The notes below the pieces were generated by a model. That model ran no database searches and was not told the origin of the DNA. It worked only from the letters and a program-made list of their open reading frames with translations. A stretch of DNA of 62,224 bases, from contig CANJPY010000017.1 in NCBI GenBank assembly GCA_947476255.1, positions 1-62,224 on the forward strand, read 5' to 3'. Below are positions 36,168-45,694 of the stretch, in pieces. Positions within the stretch are counted from its first letter, which is position 1. Every line of letters begins with the position of its first letter. Position numbers and translations under genes: made by a program. This DNA comes from Chthoniobacteraceae bacterium. Lineage in GTDB: Bacteria > Verrucomicrobiota > Verrucomicrobiia > Chthoniobacterales > Chthoniobacteraceae.

Positions 36168-38351
36168 ATGACTTTTCTTAATGCGCTACTTTTAGGGGGC
36201 ACCGCCGCAGGTTCTATCCCTCTTGTCATCCACCTGCTGCAACGCAGGAAACGCAAAACTGTGCGCTGGGGTGCGATGCAGTTTCTGCTTTTAAAAAATC
36301 TTTCCCAGCGGCGCCGGGTAAAGCTCGAGCAATGGCTGCTCCTCTTGCTTCGCATTGGAATTCCCATCCTGCTTGCCCTGTGTATGGCGCGCCCGGTGAT
36401 TTCGAGTCTGGCTCCCTGCCTCAATCAAACCCCGCTGAGCCTTGTCTTGCTCCTCGATGACAGCGCTTCGATGGGGGCTCCTGCCGACGACAAATCACCC
36501 TCACACGCCGCTAGAGCCACCTGCGAATTTTTACTGAAGACACTGCCTCGCGGATCTGAAGTCAGCGTGATTCCACTCAGCAATCCAGAGATTCCTGTCA
36601 CTCAGCTCACGGTTGACTCGGCCGGAGCCGCCCGTTCGCTCTCCAAGCACAAAAATCAACCCGCCCCGGCGCAAATCAGCGCGGGGTTGGACGCGGCTGC
36701 GGAGGTTTTAAACAAAGCGCACCAAAACCGACGGAGGGTTATTTTGCTCAGCGATTTTCAGAAGACAAACTGGTCCAAGGAAGAGGGGGCAGCCCGCCAA
36801 CTTGCTGGAGAGCGTTTGCATGCTCAGAGACCGGCACCGAGCATTGCTTTATTTGATGCGGGCGCACCAAGCACAGAAAACGTCGCATTGGAATCCCTTG
36901 AGTTTTCGAAACTCCCCGTAGGCGTGAATCAAAAGCTGCGGTTCACGGCGACGCTCCGCAACTACGGCAGCAAGCCGCAGCCGCAGAAAACGCTGGAATG
37001 GAAGGTAGACGGGGCCAGTATTTCCACAAAAACAGCGTCCGTGGGTGCCCACGAGAGCGTCCAGCTTGTTTTTGAGCATGCCTTCAAGGAAGTAGGCCCT
37101 CATACCGTGGAAGCGCGCATAGACGCCGATTCCCAGGCTTCAGACGATGTCTATTCTGCGAGTATTCTTGTAAACGAACCGCTCGGTGTTCTTGTCTTTA
37201 ACGGTCGTCCCTCGCCGGAACCGATGCAGGGAGAGAGCGATTTTCTGGAAATTGCGCTCCAACCCCGAACCGCAGGCGGTGGTGAAGGAGCAGGAATGTT
37301 ACGGCCCACTATTTTAGACCCGACAAGCGGCTTAAATACAAAAGCCCTTGCGCGTGGGAAAATCGCGGTGCTTGCCGATGTTCGCACCCTCACGAAGCAA
37401 CAAGTTCAGGAGCTTGAGGATTTCGTAAGAGGAGGAGGAGGGCTTCTTGTTTTTCCAGGCCGCCAGACTGACGTTGAATGGTTCAACAAGACACTCCATG
37501 CGAATGGCGCGGGCTTGCTGCCAGCGCGGATTACAGACCTCCAAAGTCCGCCCGCAGGGCAGGCCCAAACTGCGGCGACCATTGGCACTAAATTTTCACG
37601 CCATCCCGTTTTGGAGCCGTTTATTCAAGCTGAAGCGGCGTTTGATGAGATTCGGATTTCAAATTGGTATTCCCTGAAGTTTCCTGACCCAGAAGCGATT
37701 CCGTCTGGAGCATCCCCCTCTACGACCATTCTCTCCATCGACAATGGCGAACCCCTTTTTATAGAACGTGCCTATGGGGCAGGCACTGTCATTCAAAGCG
37801 CCTTACCCTGCAGTGCCACCTGGAGCAACCTGCCGACGCGCCCCGCGTATCTCCCGCTTTTCCAACGACTCACCTTGCACGCAGGCATCGCGGCGCAACC
37901 TTCATGGAACCTGCTGGCCGGCCAACCCATTCTGGCCACCTTGAACCCAAAAACAGCAGTTCAGCCCGTTTGGCTTAAAGCTCCAGAGGGTCCAGTCGTT
38001 GAAGGAATGACCCGGAAAGAAGGCGCAGCTCATCTTGCAGAATTCAGCAACACCCACCTTCCGGGGATCTATCAACTCACCACTGCCGACGCTGAAACCA
38101 AACAATACGCACTGAACGTTTCACGGCGGGAATCCGACCCCTCCAGACTGGAGTCCTCCGAGATACAGGCCGTTGCCAAACAACTCGAAGCCTCTGTAAG
38201 CACATCGAAAGAAGACCTCGTGAGCACGGATCGAACCGAGGGCGATGGCAGAGAGATTTGGCGCCCCGTTCTCTGGCTGACGCTTCTCATGCTCTTTGCG
38301 GAACTCATTCTGAACCGTCACTTTGCCGTTAAACAAGGAGCAGGGCAATGA
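36168..38351 (+). CDS. BatA-like membrane protein with von Willebrand A domain
   Basis: A 727-residue protein starting with the BatA N-terminal double-membrane-helix region (residues 1-25 and 54-78), separated by the conserved basic loop RRRKRKTVRWG-type sequence. A VWA domain follows with MIDAS residues Asp97, Ser99 and Ser101 in LLDDSASMG. The middle (~residues 240-330) looks like an Ig-like beta domain (LRNYGSKPQPQKTLEWKVDG). Beyond it is a GATase1-like alpha/beta region (ALARGKIAVLADVRTLTKQQ...FVRGGGGLLVFPG). The last membrane helix is near 700-720 (LWLTLLMLFAELIL). Most of the protein would face the periplasm. The stop overlaps the next gene by four bases. Confidence 0.84.
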   Translation: MTFLNALLLGGTAAGSIPLVIHLLQRRKRKTVRWGAMQFLLLKNLSQRRRVKLEQWLLLLLRIGIPILLALCMARPVISSLAPCLNQTPLSLVLLLDDSASMGAPADDKSPSHAARATCEFLLKTLPRGSEVSVIPLSNPEIPVTQLTVDSAGAARSLSKHKNQPAPAQISAGLDAAAEVLNKAHQNRRRVILLSDFQKTNWSKEEGAARQLAGERLHAQRPAPSIALFDAGAPSTENVALESLEFSKLPVGVNQKLRFTATLRNYGSKPQPQKTLEWKVDGASISTKTASVGAHESVQLVFEHAFKEVGPHTVEARIDADSQASDDVYSASILVNEPLGVLVFNGRPSPEPMQGESDFLEIALQPRTAGGGEGAGMLRPTILDPTSGLNTKALARGKIAVLADVRTLTKQQVQELEDFVRGGGGLLVFPGRQTDVEWFNKTLHANGAGLLPARITDLQSPPAGQAQTAATIGTKFSRHPVLEPFIQAEAAFDEIRISNWYSLKFPDPEAIPSGASPSTTILSIDNGEPLFIERAYGAGTVIQSALPCSATWSNLPTRPAYLPLFQRLTLHAGIAAQPSWNLLAGQPILATLNPKTAVQPVWLKAPEGPVVEGMTRKEGAAHLAEFSNTHLPGIYQLTTADAETKQYALNVSRRESDPSRLESSEIQAVAKQLEASVSTSKEDLVSTDRTEGDGREIWRPVLWLTLLMLFAELILNRHFAVKQGAGQ

Positions 38352-41095
38352 GCGGCCTGCAATTTACCGGCGACTGGCCACCTTTCGTGGGACTTGCGGT
38401 GGCAACACTCGGAGCCCTGTCCGCATGGCTGCTCTATCAGCGCGAAATACGCCCTCTCAAAACAGTGCCGTGGATCAAGTTGCTTCCATGGTTAAGGGCA
38501 GGCGCCATTTTTGTGCTGCTCCTCATGCTCACAGGACCCGTCCTCAAAGTCCGGACCATTTCTGGTACGCTCACGCGGCTGTTGATCTTCGTCGACTCGT
38601 CCCAAAGCATGGGAGTCTCGGATCAAGAGATGGATGTGGTGAGAAAACTCGCGGCTGTACGAGCGCTCGGCTGGCTGCCTCCTGTGCCTGCAGCGGCACG
38701 GGCGGAAGCCGCCGCTGAAAGTTTAGCCTCTTCCGTACGCTCCGTGCGCAAGACGCTCTCGAACACTCAACTTCGTGAGGTGGATCTTTACACAGCCCTC
38801 GCCGGCTTTTCCAAACAGATCCGCGACGCCCTTGAACCTTTGCGGGAGGGCACCTTTTCAAAATCCGAAATGGAGGAGACGGACCGCCTCTTGGTTGCCC
38901 CCCTCAAACGACTCACTGCTCGTTTTCAACGCGCCAGTCTCACTTCCGTGGCCGCGCCCAAAGAATTCCTCGATCTCATTGATGTCGCGACCCGCTGGCA
39001 ATTGACCGCTGTGCAAAAAGCGCGTGCTCTCGCTGTGAGCGAATCCGGCGGCGAACACAAGATCTCCGCCGCTTTGACACGCTTCGACCAGACGCCCCGT
39101 ACAGAGCGCGTGCGTGCTCTTCTACTCGATGGCGGACCCGAAAGTCTGCTCGCACGGCTCTCGCCAAACTTCAACCTCGAGTTACTCAGTCTTGAGAACG
39201 AGCACCCCCGCTTGCTTTGGAGTGTCACAGACGGCGCCGAACAAATTCCCTCCGCCTTGCCCACGGCCGATTCCACACTGACAAATATCGGCTCGGCGTT
39301 ATTGGAGCGCGCAGAAGCTGGCCGGGGCAAGATTGCAAAGCCTGAGGACGCGCGCACCGCCATCGTTCTTTTCAGTGATGGTCAACACAATGCCCAAGGT
39401 TCCCCAAGTTCTATGGCAAAGACGCTTGGAGACCGGGGCATGCCCATTTACTGCATCGGCCTGGGCTCCGAAGTGCGGCCAGCGGACATGGCCCTCCTAG
39501 CGATGGATACTCCCCAGACCCTCTTTCATGAGGACCGCGTGAGCGGGACAGCCACCATCAAAGATGACATGCCCGCCGGACTCGCCTTTGAATTCAAAAT
39601 AATGCTCGGAGAAAAAGTTGTCTGGAAAAAAGACATGGTCACCTCTCAGCGCTCCGTCCTTAAAGTCCCCTTTGATTTTCCAGTCAAGGAGCTTGTAGCC
39701 GCTCAACTTGCCCAAAATCCCGCGCAAAAAAACGTGGTTCCTCTGGCGTTTGAAGGCGTGATCACACCACTGCCGCGGGAGCGAGAGATCCGCAACAATT
39801 CGATGCGTTTTATTGTGAAAGCCACAACTGGCAAAAGAAAGTTGCTCCTTCTCGATGGGAGACCGCGCTGGGAAACGCGCTATATTCGGAGCTTGTTTGA
39901 ACGCGATCCACAGTGGCAGGTGAATAGCCTGATTGCGGATCCCGAAAACAAAATACCGTGGTCCCGAGGCCTCGTTCCGGGAACATTCCCAGCAGATGAA
40001 GCGGCACTTTCCGAATACGACATGATTATCTTCGGGGAGGTCCCACAATCCATTCTCACTGAGGAAGAGCTCCAATGGTTGGATAATTTTGTATCCAAAC
40101 GAGGCGGGGGCCTCCTTTTTCTGGATGGTGCCCGCCAGAATCTTGCCGCTTATGGCTTGAGGCCTCTCTCACGGCTTCTTCCCGTGACATTTGAATCTTC
40201 AGAGAACGCCTCGGGAGGGATTTCGACCACCCGTTTGGAACTCACCGAACGCGGACGGTCGTCGGCTGCATTCAAGCTGGAGGACAACCTGTCGGACTCT
40301 TCGGAGATCTGGAAGAATTTACCACCGCCCCGCCGGTTGACGCGTTGCACTGCACTGCCGGGCACCGAAACCCTGCTCGAAGGGATCACACAAGGCGGAC
40401 GCACCCCGGCAATCGTGCTGCGTCAGTATGGGGCCGGGCACGTCGCTTACATGGCGTTTGACGAAACTTGGCGCTGGCGGAACGAAGTGGCTGGAAAATA
40501 TCAGGAACGCTTTTGGAACCAGCTTATCAACAACCTTGCAGAAGCCACGTTCTCGACGATGGACGACCAACTCGCCCTAGATACCGATGCATTCCGCTAC
40601 GCCCCGGGATTGAGCGCAGGACTACGCGCACGCATCCGCGACGGAAAGACGCGCAGCAGCGTCGATGGTATTCTTTGGAAAGATGGTAAGAAACATGCAA
40701 CCGTCAGCCTTATCCCCGAACCGGGCCGGCCGAACACCTTCAGCGGGCGCTCTGCGCCCCTCGAACCTGGCATGTATGATTTTGGCGTCGACGAAGTATC
40801 CGGATCCTCAGGCTCTGCGACACGGGTTCGCTTTGAAGTGGAGGCCCCGCAATCCGGCGAACTCGGCGAACTGACTTTAAACGAGGAACTGCTGACGCAG
40901 ATGGCTGCGGACTCGCATGGTAAATACCTCAGAGAGGAGCGCGTTGCCGATTTACCCGACCTCATCGACGGCCTCAAGACGGGGCATGCCGTAGAATCTG
41001 AGGTCTTGCTTTGGCAAAGCTACGGTTGGTTTGGTTTGGTAATTTTACTGCTCACTCTGGAATGGTTTCTTCGCAAACGGCTTGGATTGATATAA
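38348..41095 (+). CDS. Large membrane-anchored VWA protein with GATase1-like region
   Basis: A 915-residue protein of the same general plan as its upstream neighbour. Two N-terminal membrane helices lie at about 12-30 and 48-66. A VWA domain has Asp83, Ser85 and Ser87 in FVDSSQSMG, split by an insertion before IVLFSDGQHNAQG. A GATase1-like region contains KLLLLDGRPRWETRYIRSLF and DYDMIIFGEV-like sequence followed by FVSKRGGGLLFLDG. A C-terminal helix is at about 890-910. It starts with ATGA overlapping the previous stop, and AAGGAG lies eight bases upstream, one of the few clear Shine-Dalgarno sequences here. The pair of VWA proteins is probably remodelled by the MoxR ATPase. Confidence 0.82.
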   Translation: MSGLQFTGDWPPFVGLAVATLGALSAWLLYQREIRPLKTVPWIKLLPWLRAGAIFVLLLMLTGPVLKVRTISGTLTRLLIFVDSSQSMGVSDQEMDVVRKLAAVRALGWLPPVPAAARAEAAAESLASSVRSVRKTLSNTQLREVDLYTALAGFSKQIRDALEPLREGTFSKSEMEETDRLLVAPLKRLTARFQRASLTSVAAPKEFLDLIDVATRWQLTAVQKARALAVSESGGEHKISAALTRFDQTPRTERVRALLLDGGPESLLARLSPNFNLELLSLENEHPRLLWSVTDGAEQIPSALPTADSTLTNIGSALLERAEAGRGKIAKPEDARTAIVLFSDGQHNAQGSPSSMAKTLGDRGMPIYCIGLGSEVRPADMALLAMDTPQTLFHEDRVSGTATIKDDMPAGLAFEFKIMLGEKVVWKKDMVTSQRSVLKVPFDFPVKELVAAQLAQNPAQKNVVPLAFEGVITPLPREREIRNNSMRFIVKATTGKRKLLLLDGRPRWETRYIRSLFERDPQWQVNSLIADPENKIPWSRGLVPGTFPADEAALSEYDMIIFGEVPQSILTEEELQWLDNFVSKRGGGLLFLDGARQNLAAYGLRPLSRLLPVTFESSENASGGISTTRLELTERGRSSAAFKLEDNLSDSSEIWKNLPPPRRLTRCTALPGTETLLEGITQGGRTPAIVLRQYGAGHVAYMAFDETWRWRNEVAGKYQERFWNQLINNLAEATFSTMDDQLALDTDAFRYAPGLSAGLRARIRDGKTRSSVDGILWKDGKKHATVSLIPEPGRPNTFSGRSAPLEPGMYDFGVDEVSGSSGSATRVRFEVEAPQSGELGELTLNEELLTQMAADSHGKYLREERVADLPDLIDGLKTGHAVESEVLLWQSYGWFGLVILLLTLEWFLRKRLGLI

Positions 41096-41116
41096 CCTCG
41101 GCTTTTCCCCTTCGCC

Positions 41117-44100
41117 ATGAACCTGCATCCCGACCTCAAACGTCTCCTCTCTCGCTTCGAAGCGAGACGTCGCACGCTGCTTTTTGCGAGGGGAGCTTTC
41201 TCTGCGTCCACTGTGCTTGTGATAGGCGTCATGGTTGCGGCAGCGTTCGATGGTCCGTTGGTGTTTGAAGATAAAACCCGGTTGTATATCGCAGTCTGCC
41301 TCTATTGCGCGGCGCTCCTCGTGATCTGGTTTCGCTCGGGGCGGAGCCTTGTCCGTGCCAACTCCGCGCGTGAGCTGGCGGGCGCCCTCGAATACACCGC
41401 TCCAGAATTAAGGGGTGCGCTCCTTTCTGCTGTCGAACTGGGAGGGCCCGTTGGTATCAGCGGAGACTCGCAAGCATTGCGAGCCTTACACCAGGAACGC
41501 ACGGCAAAAGCAGTGGCCTCACTCGACTGCCGGAAGCTACTACCATGGAAACGCCTTCGCCCGGAGGCCGGCGCCCTGACCAGTGCTGCTCTCGTTTTGG
41601 CTGTTGTGATAGGTATTGAGGGAGAGCGCTTCGGAAGACGTTGTCTGCGTTTTCTTTTGCCTGCCTCGGAAATAGACCGGCTCTCGGAAACACAGATCAC
41701 CGTTCTTAGTCCTTCTCCTAATGAAGGTGCTGTCCCCGAGGGAGAACCCATCGAAATCAAGGTGAAAATCAATGGAAAGGAAGCACTGTCTCCGAGTCTT
41801 CAGTTTTTTGAAGCGAACCAAAGCGGAGGCGCCACCAAGATGGAGGCAACTAATTCCAAGCATTTCAGCGCGCCGTTGAGCGTGGCATCCGCTCCTCTCT
41901 CCTATCGAATCAAAGCAGGCGATGGCGCCACTAAACTCTTCCAACTCACTCCGAGCCCAAGGCCACAAATAACGCAATACGTCCGCCAATACCACCCTCC
42001 GGCTTACACTGGATTACCGGAAAGCTCCGACGAGACCCCAGGCGGGACGATTGAGGCCGTCGAAGGCACCACCGTAGACATCGGCTTCAGGGCCAATCAA
42101 CCCGTATCCAGTGGATCCATCAACCTCTCTTTGGGGCAGATTACCGAGACTCTCCCTCTCACCAAGGATCCCAACGATGAAACTCTGCTGCACACGAATC
42201 TCGTCCTTCAAAAAAGTGGTGTCTATTTCATCCGTCTCGTTTCGGCCGCCACAACCTTTTCTTCTGCAAAAGAAGCACCCCAAGAGATTCACGTTATTGT
42301 TGACGCTCCACCAACGATTTCCCTGCATGTTCCCGAACAGGACGTGGTTCTTCCCTTGGGGGACAAACTGGAATTCAGAGGCACTGCTGACGATGATTTT
42401 GGGTTGGTATCAGTCACGCAGCAAACCAGCATCAACCAAGGAGGCTGGCATTCTCTTGAACCTCTTACAGGCTCCGGCAAACATCTCGATCTGAAACAGA
42501 TCTGGGATCCCCTACAACACCACCCCAAGGTGGGCGACACCATTGGGGTTAGATTCGTTGTTTTAGATACGAAGGGACAACGGGCCGAGTCTAGAGTGAT
42601 TCAAATTTTGTTTGCACCGCGCGATTTTTTCCCACAAGCCAACCCCGCATTGGCCGCCCAGCGTGACATTACCAGACGGGTCGAGGAAGTCTCGCGGCAG
42701 GCCAACGAAGCAGCCCGAGCGCTGCAAGAAGCCAAAGCAGAAGCTGATTCCAAAACTACCAACCCCCTCAAACAAAATCAGGCCATTGCAAAGGCAAAAC
42801 AAGCCCTCGATGCGGCTACGGAAAGCGCGGCGGTGGCGAGAGACCAAGTGCTGGCCGAAATTCGTCGTGAACCATCCCTCGATGCTCTAGCGGATCTCAA
42901 AGCCCAAGCGCAGGCACTCAACCGTGTCGAACTTGGTGAGCTAGCTCCCGCCCGCCAGGCGCTGGAGCGCGTGGCTCCGGCCAACGCGGACGTAAAACCT
43001 ACTGCTTCGGAATTGGAGACGCTTCGCCAAGCCACCGATGCTGCTGCAAGAGGAGCGAACCTGACAAACTCGACCAAAGAGGCAGCCCAAACGCGCCAAG
43101 CAACAATGGAGGCTGCTGCCTTGGCCAAAACCGCGAGGGCACTTGCGGCCGCGCAGGCAGCCATTAAAAACCAAGCCCCTTTGCTGGCAACCTCAGATCC
43201 AAGACCCGCGAACCAAACGCCGTCCAATCCAACTGCTGCGAACTCTACACCCGCGAATCCAACGCCCGCCAATCCAACCGCCGCGAACTCTACACCCGCC
43301 AATCCAACCGCTGCGAACCCTACACCCGCGAATCCAACGCCCGCCAATCCAACCGCCGCGAACTCTACACCCGCGAATCCACCGCCGCCCAATCCAACCG
43401 CTGCGAACGCTACACCTGCGAATCCAACGCCCGCCAATCCAACCGCTGCGAACCCTACACCCGCGAATCCAACGCCGCCCAATCCAACCGCTGCGAACTC
43501 TACACCCACGAATCCAACGCCGCCCAATCCAACCGCTGCGAACGCTACACCCGCGAATCCAACGCCCGCCAATCCAACCGCCGCGAACTCTACACCCGCA
43601 AATCCAACGCCGCCCAATCCAACCGCCGCGAGCCCAAAGCCAGTGAATCCGACGTCTGCAAACCCAAAGGCCGCGAAGCCTTCGCAAGGCAATTCGCAAG
43701 CTCAAGATGCAGCCGAGAATCCAAACGTGGAAGCTCTCCGCCGCCAACAAGTCAACCAAACCGCATCCGCGGAATTGCAACGTGACCTTCAAGCGCTGTC
43801 TGACCATTCCGCAACTGCGGCGACAAAGCTAAGGGCGCCCCGTTCAGCCCTGCAGGCTGCCCAGCAAGCAGCAGACACCGCCTTAAAGGCGGCTCAAGCG
43901 GACATCGCACGCGGGCAGGAAAAAGGAAGTACAGAAAAGGCGATAACAGCTGGCGACGTCCTCGCAAAGAATCTCAACCAGGTGGCGGAAACCCTCGACT
44001 CACTCGAAGCCAGTCTGCAGGAGGCTGCTCTCAAAGCGCGCCAGAAGTTACAAACCGAACACCCACGCGCCTCAGAACGGCTCGCCAACAGCTCACGCGA

Positions 44101-45694
44101 ATTGGAAGCGCTCCAGAACAAGAACCAGATTTCACCTCCCGACAAAAACACAATGGCGAAGGAGCGTCTGGAAGCTGAGGCAGCGGTCCTGCGCGCAGAT
44201 GCGGCCGTAGAGGCATCAAGACGCAACGCCTCTGCGCAGACCGACAATGATCTACGCACCGCGGCTGCAGCCCTTGACGCAGCATCCTCTGCGGATGACC
44301 CTGTCGCAGAGAGCCGCGCTAAAACGGCCGCTATCGCCCGCGCCCTGCAAACTCTGGAAGTAGCCGCCAGTGTAGACGAGGTCCGCAAGAATACGGAGGC
44401 CCTCGCCAAGCAACCTACTCCCGACAGACCAGAGCGCTCTGCAGAGGCTGCAAAACGAGAAAAAGCAGCCCTTGATCAACTCCAGAAACTGGCTCCTGAA
44501 ATGCGTCGCGCAGGTCTTTCGGAGGCGGCGGCGAGTGCGGCTGCAAAAGCTTCAGAAGAGGCTCAACGAGGCGCGCGAGAAAAAAATCGGGATTCGTTTG
44601 AAGCCGCAACCCAGTCCATGCAGACCGCCGTTAGCGCAGCCTCCGAGGCGGCCCAAAAGGCACGCACCACTTTAAAAGAACTCGCACCTGCACTGAGCGA
44701 ACGCATCGAAAAGCTGGCGGCGCAGGCGACCGCAGCGGCGCAGGCTACCCAGAAACTGGCAGCAAACCCCGATCCATCCGCTCCGCCCGTTCCAGAGACC
44801 GCCATTCAAGGGGAACAGAAGTTTTCCCAGAAACTGGAGGACCTCCAAAAAGATTTGCAAGCCAATGCCAGCGCCCAAAACTCGATGACTGAAGAAGGCC
44901 GTGCCTTGGCGAGAGATTCTGATGCCGCGGCGGCACAACTTAAAGACTCCGGCAGCGCACTTAAATCGCTCAAAGAAGCCAACGCCTCTCGCAGCGAGGC
45001 TGGTTCCGCCCTGCAGCGTGCCTCGGATCAGCAGAGACAAACCGCTTCAAAATTAAACCAGATGGCCGACCACTTCCGCAACGTGGAGTCAGGAGATGCG
45101 GAAAAAGTCGCGGCATCGAGGCAAGCCCTGCGAGGCAGCGAGCAACAAACCGGAGTCCAAGAGCAATTAGAATCTAGAGAAAAACGTGCCGCCGAACTGG
45201 CTTCTCTCGCATCGGCGCCCGGCACGGACGCGGCCGCACAAGCAAAACTTGAAGCCCTGGCGGCCGCGCAAAAAGGGGCTGCCTCCGAAGCGCAGGCCAT
45301 CCCCTCGGCACAGTCTTTCTCGGCGGCTGAGGCGGCCGAAGCCATTAACAAGGCTCTGCAGGCGATGAAGGCCGGAGACGCACAAGCCGCGGCTCAGGCT
45401 GCACAGACGGCGGCAACTTCCCAGAACGAGTCTGACCGCCTGGCACGCAGCGCGGAGAGCACTACCGCTAATCCCTCCAAGGAAACCTCCGCCGAGGCTG
45501 TACCCTCGGACAGCAATGGTCTGCCGGAGCTCGCGCGCAAGGGAACTACAGACTGGGGCAACCTGCCCCAACGTCTCGCAAACGACCTGATGGAGGGTAA
45601 ACGCGAAAAAGCTCCGAACGAATATCGCAGCGCCATCGACGCCTACTTCCAAGCCGTCGCGGAGAAAGCGCGTGGAGCGAAGGTCCGCCCATGA
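41117..45694 (+). CDS. Giant membrane protein (DUF4175-like) with pentapeptide array and coiled coils
   Basis: A 1525-residue protein. Membrane helices lie near residues 24-42, 55-72 and 153-170, as in DUF4175-type proteins found in MoxR/VWA operons. Residues ~190-500 are beta-rich with Ig-like repeats (PHRSPNEGAVPEGEPIEIKV-like, TISLHVPEQDVVLPLGDKL). From ~510 to the end the sequence is rich in Ala, Glu, Gln and Lys and should be mostly coiled coil. Within it, residues 703-837 are 27 pentapeptides of the type ANPTP, ANPTA or ANSTP. Most of the chain should lie in the periplasm. It begins 21 bases after the VWA gene, and its stop overlaps the next start (ATGA). No enzyme motif was seen. DUF4175 assignment is moderate. 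Confidence 0.75.
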   Translation: MNLHPDLKRLLSRFEARRRTLLFARGAFSASTVLVIGVMVAAAFDGPLVFEDKTRLYIAVCLYCAALLVIWFRSGRSLVRANSARELAGALEYTAPELRGALLSAVELGGPVGISGDSQALRALHQERTAKAVASLDCRKLLPWKRLRPEAGALTSAALVLAVVIGIEGERFGRRCLRFLLPASEIDRLSETQITVLSPSPNEGAVPEGEPIEIKVKINGKEALSPSLQFFEANQSGGATKMEATNSKHFSAPLSVASAPLSYRIKAGDGATKLFQLTPSPRPQITQYVRQYHPPAYTGLPESSDETPGGTIEAVEGTTVDIGFRANQPVSSGSINLSLGQITETLPLTKDPNDETLLHTNLVLQKSGVYFIRLVSAATTFSSAKEAPQEIHVIVDAPPTISLHVPEQDVVLPLGDKLEFRGTADDDFGLVSVTQQTSINQGGWHSLEPLTGSGKHLDLKQIWDPLQHHPKVGDTIGVRFVVLDTKGQRAESRVIQILFAPRDFFPQANPALAAQRDITRRVEEVSRQANEAARALQEAKAEADSKTTNPLKQNQAIAKAKQALDAATESAAVARDQVLAEIRREPSLDALADLKAQAQALNRVELGELAPARQALERVAPANADVKPTASELETLRQATDAAARGANLTNSTKEAAQTRQATMEAAALAKTARALAAAQAAIKNQAPLLATSDPRPANQTPSNPTAANSTPANPTPANPTAANSTPANPTAANPTPANPTPANPTAANSTPANPPPPNPTAANATPANPTPANPTAANPTPANPTPPNPTAANSTPTNPTPPNPTAANATPANPTPANPTAANSTPANPTPPNPTAASPKPVNPTSANPKAAKPSQGNSQAQDAAENPNVEALRRQQVNQTASAELQRDLQALSDHSATAATKLRAPRSALQAAQQAADTALKAAQADIARGQEKGSTEKAITAGDVLAKNLNQVAETLDSLEASLQEAALKARQKLQTEHPRASERLANSSRELEALQNKNQISPPDKNTMAKERLEAEAAVLRADAAVEASRRNASAQTDNDLRTAAAALDAASSADDPVAESRAKTAAIARALQTLEVAASVDEVRKNTEALAKQPTPDRPERSAEAAKREKAALDQLQKLAPEMRRAGLSEAAASAAAKASEEAQRGAREKNRDSFEAATQSMQTAVSAASEAAQKARTTLKELAPALSERIEKLAAQATAAAQATQKLAANPDPSAPPVPETAIQGEQKFSQKLEDLQKDLQANASAQNSMTEEGRALARDSDAAAAQLKDSGSALKSLKEANASRSEAGSALQRASDQQRQTASKLNQMADHFRNVESGDAEKVAASRQALRGSEQQTGVQEQLESREKRAAELASLASAPGTDAAAQAKLEALAAAQKGAASEAQAIPSAQSFSAAEAAEAINKALQAMKAGDAQAAAQAAQTAATSQNESDRLARSAESTTANPSKETSAEAVPSDSNGLPELARKGTTDWGNLPQRLANDLMEGKREKAPNEYRSAIDAYFQAVAEKARGAKVRP
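43223..43627 (+). repeat. In-frame repeat array, 27 pentapeptides (15-base unit, 45-base higher order)
   Basis: 405 bases code for 27 successive five-residue units: mainly ANPTP, ANPTA, ANSTP, ANATP and PNPTA. Groups of three often recur as a 45-base block (ANSTP-ANPTP-ANPTA). The codons are well conserved between copies (AATCCAACGCCCGCC and close variants), which indicates recent expansion. Proline in every unit gives a stiff extended chain. A degenerate extension (SPKPVNPTSANPKAAKPSQ) follows. The opposite strand is free of stops here because of the repeat, which creates large false frames. Confidence 0.9.

Noticed and set aside
42778..43692. Long open frame on the minus strand through the pentapeptide array (Gly/Val/Phe-rich product)
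   Set aside because: It is the mirror of the 15-base repeat in the real plus-strand gene. The repeat contains no reverse-strand stop, so a large false frame arises.
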